From Polychytrium aggregatum (taxonomy: Eukaryota > Chytridiomycota > Chytridiomycetes > Polychytriales), in contig NW_026516367.1 in NCBI RefSeq assembly GCF_025602895.1, positions 1-64,000 of the forward strand: DNA of 64,000 bases, given 5' to 3'. Numbering within the stretch: the first letter of the stretch is position 1; each line of letters opens with the position of its first letter. The position numbers and the translations under genes were made by a program. Of the stretch, positions 54,462-64,000 are shown piece by piece. The notes below the pieces were generated by a model. That model searched no databases. It was not told the DNA's origin and saw only the letters and a program-made list of their open reading frames with translations.

Positions 54462-56868
54462 TCACTGCGCGTCCGATCTTGGTTCCGGAGTGAAGAAGGG
54501 AGACACGCTGGACGAGGGAGCCATCGTCGGCGCGGACGACTCGGGCTCCGAGGCAATGGAGTTGCGGCGGGTGGCATCTCCATTGAGGGTCGAGGCATCA
54601 TCGTCGCGCTCGCGGATGACGACAATCTCGTCGAGGTCGGTCTTGGTGTCGGCCTTGGCAGACTCGGAGAAGGCGCCGTCGGCAGTGTCGTTCTTCTTCT
54701 GGACAACGACCTTCTTGCCCAGGGCAGGGTCCTCGACTTCGTAGTCGCGCAGGGTCTGGGTCTCCGGGTCAGGAACGAGGTCGGTGACGATGCAGACATC
54801 GACGACGGGGGAGGCGACATCGGTACGGGGTCCGCCCCACGAGCGCAGGTTCCAGGTTCGAATCGAGTAGATGTTGATGAAGAAGTTGACCCAGGGGTTG
54901 AGGATGAGCATGAGCGGGTACATCAGCGCGACCTTGGAGCGCTTGAGAATGATGGCAAAGATCGAGACGAGGATCCAGAAGAACAGCAGCGGCACCCAGA
55001 TCATGTACATGACCGTCGGGTCAAACTTGGATCCGGCCGCCATCTGGAAGAGAATGATGAAGAAGAAGAAGCCTGTCGAGCGGCACGAAAAGTTGGCGGT
55101 CACGTAGGTGAGCAGGAGCGGCGCACGGGCCCACAGCTTGGCACTCGACAGGAAGTAGACTTCGTTGGCAAAGGCACCGAGCAGCCAGCGGCGGCGCTGC
55201 TTGAGGAACTGCTTCCAGGTGGCAGGGGCCTCGGTCTTGGCACGGGCCGTGGGGCAGAATCCGATGGCATAGCTCTTTTCCTGCTCCATCAGAAGATGGG
55301 TCAGGTAGCGGTCTTCGCCGAGGTAGTAGCGGTGGTAGTTGAAGATATTCTTGGTGTCGAGCTCGGAGAAGTAGGTCTCGGCGGCGACGGTGAGCTGCTT
55401 GAGGCGGATCATGGTCTGGATGGCGGAAAGGCAGCAACGACGAGACGAGAGCGGTGAGTTTGGCTGCACAAGCAATGTGCCGATGGATGGTGCAGCAGGC
55501 AATGTGCCGATGGATGGTGCAGCAGGCAATGTGCCGATGGATGGTGCAGCAGGCAAGGCATTCGTTCGCTTACCAGAGCACCGGGAAGGCAGGTGACGCC
55601 ACCCAGGCCAGACTCGAGGGCTCGGTTGAAGACCTGGCCGGTGACATACTCAACGTCCTGGAACCACCACCAGAACTTGGGTTTCTTGGCGAGAACCGAG
55701 ATGAAGCCGGTCATGCCGACGAGCTTGGGGTTCTTGTCGAGGGCGGTGGCAAACTCGACCATGGCGTCCTCGTACAGCACAATGTCCGAGTCGATAAAGA
55801 GGATCAGGGTCTCGTCCTTCTGGAAGTAAGGGTCGTAGCGGATCTGGTCAAAGGTGAGGGCCTGGACGTGGCGCTTGCCGCCGTGTGGGAAGCGGTTGAC
55901 AATAAAGTAGACGCCGCGGTAGATGAGGCGGACCTGGGCACCATAGCCGCCCTCGGGCCGCTCGCCGCCGTGGGTCAGGACCTTCATGAGGGCCAGGAAG
56001 AGCTCCGACTCCTCGGAGCTGTCGAAGCTCAGGAAAACGGTAACTTGGGCACAGGGGTACTCGCAGGTGACGATCGAGTTGACGGCCGTGATGAGGGCAT
56101 CGGGTTCCTCGTTGTAGATGGGCATGACGACGACCATCTTGGGAACTTGCTTGAGCTGGTCGACCTTTTGGCGGGCGTTTTCGAGGACACTGGGGTCGCC
56201 GCGCTTGGCGTTGGCCCAGCTGCGGTACTTGACGGCATAGATGATGCCGAAGGTGACTGGGGCGATCAGCAGGGTGATGTACATGAACACCAAGCCGACA
56301 AAGACCAGTTGGTTGACCCACATGGGGAACTTTGGCAGACCGGCGACGGGGATGAGGACATAGAGGAACGGGAAGTAGCAGAAGCGCAGGACCAGGAACA
56401 AGATCGAGGACAAGAAAGGCATGGTCTGCAGGGGACAGGGCGGCAGGGTATTCATGGTCAGCAGACGCGAAGTGTCATGTGCATGTGGCATCAAGTATGT
56501 CATGTGCATGTGGCATCAAGTATGTGCGTGAACTAAGTGCATGAACTATGTGCATGAAGCAGATGGCAGATAGCATGGGGGTCGTGGATGCAGATACCGA
56601 CCTTGTTGAAGAATCCCTTGGACGCAACCCCGGCGAGACACATGCCATAGAGGAAGCAGCCGGTAAAGATGGCAAAGTCAAGGAAGGCCACGAGAGTGAG
56701 GGCGCCCTGGACGTAGCGGACCCACACGGGCAGGTCCCAGATGCCGGCGTTCACCGAGTCGCTAAAGGTATTGATGGTGGTGGAGACATTCTGGCCCTGG
56801 GCATTGGCCGAGACGGCGAGCAGGGCCAGGAGTGCCAGCGTGGGCACCAACTTGGAGGCAGAGGTCAT
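54462..56868 (-). CDS. chitin synthase-like GT2 enzyme, division 2-like, short form
   Basis: Minus-strand exons 56868-56602, 56425-55574 and 55415-54462 give 690 residues in frame. A cleavable-looking signal (LVPTLALLALLAVSANAQG) and two membrane helices precede the catalytic region. That region contains VVVMPIYNEEPDAL, LILFIDSDIVLYED (DXD-type metal site), QDVEYVTGQVFNRALE, GVTCLPGALTMIRL, GEDRYLTHLL and QRRRWLLGAF, followed by further helices. The tail is cytosolic and acidic. It lacks a myosin motor and cytochrome b5 domain and is shorter than class IV/V enzymes. The first intron has an unusual donor (GTCGGT). The product is probably chitin, but another beta-glycan cannot be excluded. Confidence 0.9.
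55473..55557. repeat. 27-bp minisatellite in chitin synthase 2 intron 2
   Basis: Just over three perfect copies of a 27-bp unit (caatgtgccgatggatggtg plus cagcagg) inside the 55573-55416 intron. The unit is a multiple of three, so the array is open in several frames. Confidence 0.95.
56466..56550. repeat. tandem duplication in chitin synthase 2 intron 1
   Basis: Two copies of about 29 bp (catgtgcatgtggcatcaag plus tatgt), then degenerate gtgcatgaacta units, inside the 56601-56426 intron. Confidence 0.88.
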
Positions 56869-59154
56869 GCTGACAGGAGTATGCGGAAGGAAGGGAGCAG
56901 CGATGGAGGCAGGTGGAGCCAATGGCTGTGGGAAAGGGGAGAAGGAGGATGGGGTGCGGGAGGGGAGCGGAGATGGGTGGTCACCAGAGACTGGGACGCT
57001 ATGGGAGATGCACCAGCAGCAGGCGGGGATGAGGGGAATCGTCGGCGACCTGGCGCGGGCTTTTATGCGATCGCCCTGGGCTGGAGGCGAGCTTGGCGAG
57101 GCTGGCGAAGCTGTTGGCCGCAAGGAGGCTGCGAATTTGCAGCGCAAGCTTGCGTAATGGTGGCGGAGGGACAAATCCACCCGCAGAGGCCGTGCTGCTG
57201 GGCCGGACGAGACTGGGGGGAGAGGGGGGACACTGCCGGTGTTGCCGATACAGAGGGGCGCACATGTCGCCATCAAGGGCCGCGGCGGATGCACACGGCC
57301 GCTGTGGATGCCGGGCTATGGAAGTAACATGCGGGCTGCCGGGGGTCGGCGATGGCGCCTGTCCCCGTTACCGCCACACAGTTTACCAGCAACGCACGCC
57401 CCTCGTCCCCTCTCGGCCGTCAAGCCGCGAAGGCACACCGACATTCACAGAGACAAGGCAAAAACGCAAGGGTCGAGCAAAGATTCTGGCGCAAGCAAAG
57501 GCGGCTGCTATGTGGTGAAGAAAAAATTTTTTTTCGGGCTGCGACGGGAGATAACGGGTCGGGTTGCACTGCTCCCCCCAGCAGCAGCCATCCACCGGCG
57601 CGATTGGTGTGCCTGCCTGGCTTGGTGGGCCTTGTGCTGGCGGGGCGAGAGCGGGCGACAAGAGTTGATCGGCCTGGCGATCGCCGATTGGCACTGGGCG
57701 GCCTTGGTGTCGCAGCCCGGCTTTCTTGATGCCGCCTGCGACTTGCGGGTGTTTGCGCCAACCCGGAAACGTGTGGGCGATCGCAATCGCCGGTCCATTG
57801 CCCCCTTCGAGTTGCGAGAGCGCCCCACCATCGGATACCAACGACCGACAATCCAGCGACCGTCCTGGCGATTGGTGCAGCGGCTCGCCAGCACCCCAGG
57901 AGGCGGTCTTCGGTGCAACCGCGGCGACGGCCCAAGGCTCAAGGGGGAGCGGCAGGAACATGCAATCTTGTCAGCTCGCATGTGCAGCGGCGACTGCTGC
58001 TCATACTCCTGCTTCTGTATCCACCAGGATCCAGGCGCGCTGTGTCGGTTTCGAGTGCGATAGCGTATCGCTCAACGCCTCATTTTCGATCCGCTGGCAA
58101 GCGGGGCGGCGATGAGATCGTCGCTGTGCAGTTGCAACTGGGCGGCCAGTGTCGGCAAGGATGGCATTCTACAGGACCGGCTTATCACTCGACGCCTGCA
58201 TGACGATGGGGACTCCATGCAAACTGGAGTTGGGTCTTCTTCTCTCCTTGCCCTCCGCCCTCCGCCCGGGTCGGCACGGGTTGTGTGGTGCTTGAGCTGT
58301 CCAATGCATCGCAGCAAAACCCTGCCATGTCTGAGAGATACACCCATTTCGCCCGAGAGACACAACCATGACGCCCGGGGAACACAACCCCATCATGCCG
58401 AAGGAACACAGCGCACGCCAAAAGGCCGGACATGTCGGCGAACCAGTGGGCGATCTGCGGCGTCATCGGTGCACCCAGGCCGTGCGATTGGCAGGCGATA
58501 GCACCAAGCAGACAGGCGACATGTGCTTGGACAAGCCGCCAGGGCACTTGCGCAAGTGGCCCTTGGCTGCGGCTGTGTCGCCGGGGCGGTTTGGGGTGGT
58601 GGGAGCAGCGATGCTGAGTGGCAGAGGGGGAGCAGCGGCTGGTGATGGGCAAATTTGAGCGGGCGGGCCTGGGCATGAGCTGGCGACAAAGAAAAAAATG
58701 GACCTGAAATCTAATGCTGCACCGATGCTGCAGCGGAGGCGAGACATGGACATGCACCAATCACCGCAGACAGAGATAGGGGCGGGCGGGATGGCCTGGC
58801 GAGACGGACGAGCGGTTGGATGGTTAGGTGGTTGAATGGTTAGGTGGTTAGGTGGTTGGGTAGTTGGATAGTTGGATTGTTGGATGCAGGTTGATGGCTT
58901 GACCAAGCAAGTCGATCTTTGCCTTTGCCGGCGAATGTTCGGAGGAACCCATCCATCGACAGGCATAGCGATCGGCTGATGACCGAGCCCGCCAAAACCG
59001 ACTGCTGGTCCTTAGTAGCCCGCCCTTTTGTCGACCCTGGGCCGATGCTGGTGCAAGCCCCCCGTTTGTCCAGGAGAGGCCCCCTTGGCTTACCACCACC
59101 CTCTGTCTTGGGCACCCGGCGCTCACGCACCCGTATTCTGAGAGAAACTCCACC
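56869..59154. other. divergent upstream region of chitin synthase 2 and arrestin-like gene
   Basis: About 2.3 kb with no supported gene. Open frames of up to 274 residues lack motifs. An A/T run (57520-57534) and a degenerate ggtggttaggtggttggata-type repeat (58808-58882) are visible. Confidence 0.45.
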
Positions 59155-61839
59155 ATGACTTGTCCTTCTGCAGCCACAACAGTCTCCGGCGAAGACGACG
59201 ACGCAGCGCAGCCTCTGCTGCAGCCGCAGGCCTCGAACGAGTCCCTGGCCTCAAGCGCCGCCGACGGGACCGGCAAGGAGCAGCCCCGAGTCCATGCGAC
59301 CCCGACCAGCGCAATCCAGCTCGGCCTCGACCAGCCCTATGTCTTCCTGGATCCACACGAGCCGTTCTCTGCATTCTCGGGGCATGTTCGGGTCCGGACC
59401 GACCGGTGCCCTGGAGTTCCGCGCAAGCTGCAGATCCGGTTTCTGGGGGCTTCTGTAACGCGTTATGAGGAGCCGCAGGTGGGTTGGAAGGGAGCTGCAA
59501 GGGCGAGCAGGGGACAGAAGTGTTCCCGACGCGAATGTTGGTGCATTGGCATGTCTGTGAGCGTTGTCATGTCTTTAAGCATTGACATGTCTCTGACTTG
59601 TCATTCGCTCGCTCGCGTATTCGCCATCGCCTCATGCGACCATCCGACTCTCTCGTGCAGACACCCACCAATCTCAGGGGCACGCACTGTCTCTTTGACC
59701 GCTGCATCGTCCTCCATGACTCGTCATTCCAGTCCAACCAGCCAGCCAAAACTCTCTGGCAGACGACCCTCGATCTTTGGGACAGCGTGATGGCCCCCGG
59801 CAAGCTCATATCCCAGCCCGGCGTCAAGAACAGCGACGGCAACGCCAGCGGCAGCGCTGGTCGCACCTTCTCCGGCGCCAGCGACCCCAAGACATCTTCG
59901 GGCCCGGACGGCAAAGCCCCCAATGGCAATGACACTGACCACGACGAAAGCAGCAACGACAGCAACGAAATTCAGTTTGCGTTCGGCCTGCGGATTCCGT
60001 CGCACTGTCCTGCATCCTTCCTCTCGCGACACGGACAGATCCAATACCTGCTCATCGCAACGCTCTCGTACTCGTCGCGCTTTTGCGGGCTGCCGCTGCT
60101 GACGCCAACGTCGTCGGTACTGACCACCGAGATTGATGTCTACAAACTCGCGGCGCTCGAGTGGCCCCTGTCGGTCGAGGCCTGGAAGGTCACGGCCGAC
60201 GGGCTGCACTCGGTGTGGCGGCCGCTGAGCGGGTTTGAGGTGTACTGCCCCCGAGTCACGGATCTGGAGGATGCCCGTCTGCAGATCCGCCTGGAGGTGG
60301 ATCGCGAGTGGGTTCGCGGGTTCCGGGGCGTTGATGAGATTGGCATCTGTCTGGTGCAGAGATCGCGATATACATTCAGGTAGGCGATCCGTGAGTGAGT
60401 GAGTGTGTGTGAGTGAGTGTGTGAGCGGGTATGCTCCACACAACCCATATGCCGCTGTGTGTCAAGCTGTGACTGATCCTGCTCGCTTTTTAATGCCTTT
60501 GCTCACTCTGTACTGGTCGTCCTCTGTCGTGGACGACCCTGCCGTGGACATGTCTCTGTGCCTTGGATGCAGCCACCGGGTTCCAATCATCTTTCCCACC
60601 AACCCTTCGACCGAGTCCATCGGCACCTGCCACCACGATGCCGAAGAGTGCATCGTGCCCTTCCGGTTCTTCAGCATCTCGGGCACCATGGATATCGACT
60701 TTTCGCTGCTGGATCCGCGCGAGAAGGGTGTCGAATACGTCCCGGACACGAATGTAAGCCGTGTTGGTCGTGTGGGAACAAGTTGCATTCGAAAGTTGGG
60801 GTTCTCGGGGGGCCATCACTCAGTACTTGCATCTCATCTTCCCCTTATATCAATGTGCTGACCGTATTCTACCCTCTCGTTCTCTCCCTTTCGGGTTCTC
60901 TTCCCTGACCTCCCCACACAGGATGAAATCATGCAAGTAAGCCACTTCCTCGTCGTCAAGATCGCTCCGTACACCACCGAGGTCCAGATCCCAATCATCG
61001 TGACCCGCTTTCCAGACGGCATCGATGCCGGCTCGCTCGTCCGGTCGCACTCGCTTGCCCGCCATCTGGGCCCGGACCAAGTGCCGATCCAAATCTCACA
61101 CCTCGAGCCGGATACCGAGGTGCGGCTTCCGCCCAGCGCCGAGCAGCCGTCGCAGTCGGTAGCGGTGCCCATTCCAACGCCCATCATGCCCGTTGGCTCA
61201 GTCGATGGCCGGGCTTCGGCGGAGACCCTGGTGTTCCAAGACCCGCCAGTGTCTCACGACGAATCGGTAAAGCACAAGCACAGCCCGGACGAATCCGATC
61301 CGAAGCAAGAGGCAAGGCAAGGCAACCGGCAGCTCGAGCAGCCATCCGAGTCGCAGGACGCTCGCATGTCGCCTGGATCCATCCGTTCCAGCCTTCTCCA
61401 ACAAGAGCGTGAGCGGGAGCTGGCCAAAGCAGAGCGGCTTGCCACCCGCAAGGCCGCCAAGAAGGTTCGCAAGTCCCTGTTCATACCCGCCGATGTCGGC
61501 CTTGACGATCATCGCGACCATCCCCGCGGGCCGTTCGGGATGGTTTCTGCGGACGCCCAGGAGAAGCTTGGACTTGCCAGCAGAATGGCTATCCCTCAGA
61601 AAGAAAGGCTCTCTCCCACCGCCGCACGGTCGGCACGCATCGCAGCCATATCAACGGCCGTAGCAAGGGCCAGAGAGGGACCCGGACGCCAGCAGCAGCA
61701 AGCCTATGGGGCCAGTGCCATGCTGGGACAGGTCGGCGGCAGCGGCAGCAGCAGCAGGTTCATTATCGACTCTATCTTGAGCGAATACGAGGAAACGCCC
61801 TGCCGACGCCGGCGTCATATGACCGAAGACAGTGATTGA
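59155..61839 (+). CDS. arrestin-like trafficking adaptor (ART/alpha-arrestin type)
   Basis: Four exons (59155-59478, 59661-60379, 60573-60753, 60922-61839) give 713 residues in frame. The N-terminal arrestin fold has QPYVFLDPHEPFSAFSGHVRV and RKLQIRFLGASVTRYE, interrupted by an acidic Asn/Ser insertion (GNDTDHDESSNDSNE). The C-terminal arrestin fold follows (PIIFPTNPSTESIGTC, PFRFFSISGTMDIDFSLL, YTTEVQIPIIVTRFPDG). The last 250 residues are charged and probably disordered, with a basic helix (RLATRKAAKKVRKSLF). Alpha-arrestins recruit Rsp5-type ubiquitin ligases to membrane transporters. I see no clear PPxY motif, so ligase recruitment may be indirect or the role different. Confidence 0.75.
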
Positions 61840-62272
61840 GAACGCAGCAGCCCAATCGCCAGTAGGCCCACGGAAGATGCCTGTTGGCTCGCAATGTGCG
61901 GCAAGCAGTGGACTCGGGAGGCATCGAAACGGATAGCTTGGATATGTGTCGGTGGCAGTTATTGCTATTATCGCCCTTTGCAGTCAAGGGGTATCGGAAC
62001 AGGTCTGTGAGCGAGAGCTGCTCAATCAATGGCCCACAGCTGATGTTGCGATGTGGGAGAGTGGGTGCATGCATTCGACCATTTAGACAATGCCGTGATT
62101 TCTGAACGTCGAGAGACTCGTGCCGAACCGGCCGCTGGGCCTCCATGTGGGTCCTGAGGGAGTGCCGTTGTGTTCTGGGCCTTGGGTGTTGTTTCTGGCG
62201 ATAGGATGGATGGATGGTTGTGTATTCGCATCCAGGAAAACATGGTGTGCCATTGGATTGCGTGCACTGAAC
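61840..62272. other. intergenic between convergent genes
   Basis: About 430 bases separating two 3' ends. No gene and no strong repeat; several ggatgg units occur at 62205-62220. Confidence 0.5.
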
Positions 62273-63373
62273 TCAGTCTTGCGCATCCACTCTGTTGCTG
62301 CCGGCTTTGGACCGAGTGTATCGGGTCCTCAGTCGCATGGCTCTTGTGATGACTGAATCCGCCACTTCGTACTGGGCGAGAAACTCCTCAAACTTGGCAG
62401 TGGCTTCGTCGGCTGCGAGCTCATACTGCTCCAGGAGGACGCGGGGCTCGAGTAGAGAGCCGTCCGACGCCGTCTCGGGCTCGAGCACACTTGCTGCGAG
62501 CTGAAACGGCCAGGGCAGTCGAGTCGATATGGAGGCCCAGCATTGACGAGCGCCAGGAACTTCCTTGGCAAGGGTCCGCCAGATGTCCTGCATGATCGAA
62601 GCACCAGGCAGGAAACTCTGAAATGGCGACGACGATGATGATGATGGTGATGATGATAGGATCTGCACGAGCGACGACGTCTGGACGCTGATGCGGGTGA
62701 TGCGGGACTTTGCTTGTGTCAGCGCATCCTGAATCTGGGGATGCAGCGTACTGGCGAGCTCGACCAGGCACTCTTCCCGCTGTGATGGTGGTTGCGATGG
62801 TTGCGATGCTTGGGATGCCTGCGATGCTTGGGATGCCTGCGATGCAGCAGCCGCGGCCGAGCACCGATCCTCCGAGAGGTCCGAGTTGCATGGGCTTTCG
62901 CGCAGAGGCGACGTGGATGCCGGCTGGCCTGCAGACGACCTGCGGCCGACAGAGTCGTGGCAGCGGAGAGGAGCCCAGCAACGAGACAACTGGACCTCGA
63001 GGCGGATGGTGGCGGACTCGGAAAGCAGAACGGCGCAGCGCGAAAAGAGGTCGAGTAGACGGCCGAGATGGACAAAGTGCGAGCGCAGGAACTGGATGTC
63101 TCGCTCGGCTCCAGCGCAGAGCGAGAGGGTATTGTCCGAGTCGACGGCGTGCGATCGGATATGCTCCAGAGGAGACGACGCTGCTGGGGTCGAGGGTTCT
63201 GGGTCATGGGCAGGATGCGAGCCGGCGGCGGTGGGACTATTCCAGCGCGAAGAAAGAATGGCAAGCCGCTGGTCAATCTGGCGCAGATAGCGATGGTTGA
63301 GGCAGGTCTGGGTGTGGCAACGCTGGAGCATCCATAGCACGACCAACAGGAGCAGGACGAGGAGATAATCCAT
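62273..63373 (-). CDS. N-terminally membrane-anchored helical protein, unknown
   Basis: A single-exon frame of 366 residues. The start at 63373 opens with a strong hydrophobic anchor (MDYLLVLLLLVVLWMLQ), so the earlier in-frame Met was not used. The rest is mostly helical and Ser-rich, with a SQASQASQASQ repeat and an eight-Ser run, and Cys residues in the middle. The C-terminal part (EQYELAADEATAKFEEFLAQY) looks like coiled coil. The topology suggests a cytosolic or lumenal helical domain on an ER or plasma-membrane anchor. No family is recognised. Confidence 0.6.
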   Translation of the reverse strand: MDYLLVLLLLVVLWMLQRCHTQTCLNHRYLRQIDQRLAILSSRWNSPTAAGSHPAHDPEPSTPAASSPLEHIRSHAVDSDNTLSLCAGAERDIQFLRSHFVHLGRLLDLFSRCAVLLSESATIRLEVQLSRCWAPLRCHDSVGRRSSAGQPASTSPLRESPCNSDLSEDRCSAAAAASQASQASQASQASQPSQPPSQREECLVELASTLHPQIQDALTQAKSRITRISVQTSSLVQILSSSPSSSSSSPFQSFLPGASIMQDIWRTLAKEVPGARQCWASISTRLPWPFQLAASVLEPETASDGSLLEPRVLLEQYELAADEATAKFEEFLAQYEVADSVITRAMRLRTRYTRSKAGSNRVDAQD

Positions 63374-64000
63374 GGTCGAGGCCAGCGGGAATGTAGATGC
63401 GAGGTGTGGGAGCGGAATCGATGTGGTGGGAGAATCAATGCGGGTGTGGGATCGGATTTGGGATCGGGAATATTCATCGCAGGGCAATGCGTCGAGACGG
63501 ATGCATGATTCGGCCGGCACTGCATCGGTGACACATCCCCTTCCTCCAGACGACCGGGGCTCTCGGAGGGGCATCTCCTGCGAGGAATCGGTTATCGAGG
63601 ACGGAGGACGAGCAGCATGGCTCGTCAACATGGTTCATCAACATGGTTCATCAACATGGTTCGTCAACATGGCTCGTCAACATGGTTCGTCAACATGCGC
63701 CTTGCCACGAAAGCGGCCAGCATGACCGCCTGGTGAGGCAGAGACAAGCGACAGGGCACCGACCGGCCGTCAAGAACAAGAGTGGCATTCCTGGGAGAGG
63801 CAAGGACAGACAGCGGCAGCGGCGAGAGCACCGACAAACAAATCGAAGGGCGGCGAGTGGTGCTGCTGGATGGTGTTGGATGGTGTTGGATGGATGGTGT
63901 TGGATGGATGGTGTTGGATGGTGTTGGCTTGGGCTGGGCAAGCGGACCCCACGCCGCCGAGATGGCGAGCGATGCAGACGACGGGATTCAACGGGGTCTG
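63374..64000. other. window end, repeats only
   Basis: It contains a 14-bp-type repeat built on gtcaacatggttc (about 63625-63695) and a ggatggtgttggatgg repeat (63866-63930). The promoter of the helical membrane protein should lie in the first part. No gene is supported before the window ends. Confidence 0.5.

Noticed and set aside
54855-54864. GGTTCGAATC, a tRNA B-box-like sequence
   Set aside because: It lies within the coding exon of chitin synthase 2, with no matching A box or cloverleaf arms.
54435-56536. Two long plus-strand frames (340 and 360 residues)
   Set aside because: Antisense shadows of chitin synthase 2; composition is Glu/Gly/Val-skewed with no motif.

Overview
The window reads as nuclear DNA from an early-diverging, chitin-walled fungus, most likely a chytrid. 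It is GC-rich. Genes carry several spliceosomal introns (about 150-390 bp) with GTAAGT/GTATGT-type donors. The gene content is fungal: two chitin synthases, two chitin deacetylases, a velvet-domain regulator, a secreted heme peroxidase and an LSB1-like SH3 protein. The species cannot be named from the sequence alone. No rRNA, tRNA, CRISPR array, prophage or bacterial operon structure was seen.

Layout, left to right. At 0.2-3.9 kb lie a complex I subunit (NDUFA8 type, with two frame breaks) and a TBC1D20/Gyp8-like Rab GAP. At 3.9-12.2 kb is a mostly non-coding stretch with a decayed Fanzor/TnpB-like fragment and a long coiled-coil protein. At 12.2-24.7 kb come a ten-exon chitin synthase (minus strand), a secreted Cys-rich protein, an eight-exon GPI-type heme peroxidase and a mitochondrial MidA/NDUFAF7-type methyltransferase. 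At 25.9-27.7 kb is a velvet protein, at 29.2 kb a second Fanzor-like fragment, and at 30-31.6 kb a Sel1-repeat protein. At 32.7-35 kb is a wax-ester-synthase/DGAT-type acyltransferase, and at 36.2-37.2 kb an intronless secreted phosphoesterase. At 39.3-44.1 kb is a head-to-head pair of paralogous chitin deacetylases. At 44.9-48.3 kb are a type I membrane protein and the SH3 protein. At 48.7-53.3 kb come a ZIP metal transporter, a divergently transcribed nicotianamine synthase and an AN1 zinc-finger protein. At 54.5-56.9 kb is a second, shorter chitin synthase, at 59.2-61.8 kb an arrestin-like trafficking adaptor, and at 62.3-63.4 kb a small membrane-anchored protein of unknown function.

Two functional themes stand out. 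One is cell-wall chitin: two synthases of different divisions and two deacetylases lie in about 45 kb, all predicted at the membrane or wall. The other is metal handling: the ZIP transporter and the nicotianamine synthase share one upstream region, so uptake and chelation of Zn/Fe may be co-regulated.

Exon models were built by hand from splice consensus, reading-frame continuity and family conservation, and most close exactly in frame. Weak points are the 5' ends of the velvet and coiled-coil genes and the broken frame of the complex I subunit. Many introns contain minisatellites, which is the most distinctive structural habit of this region.
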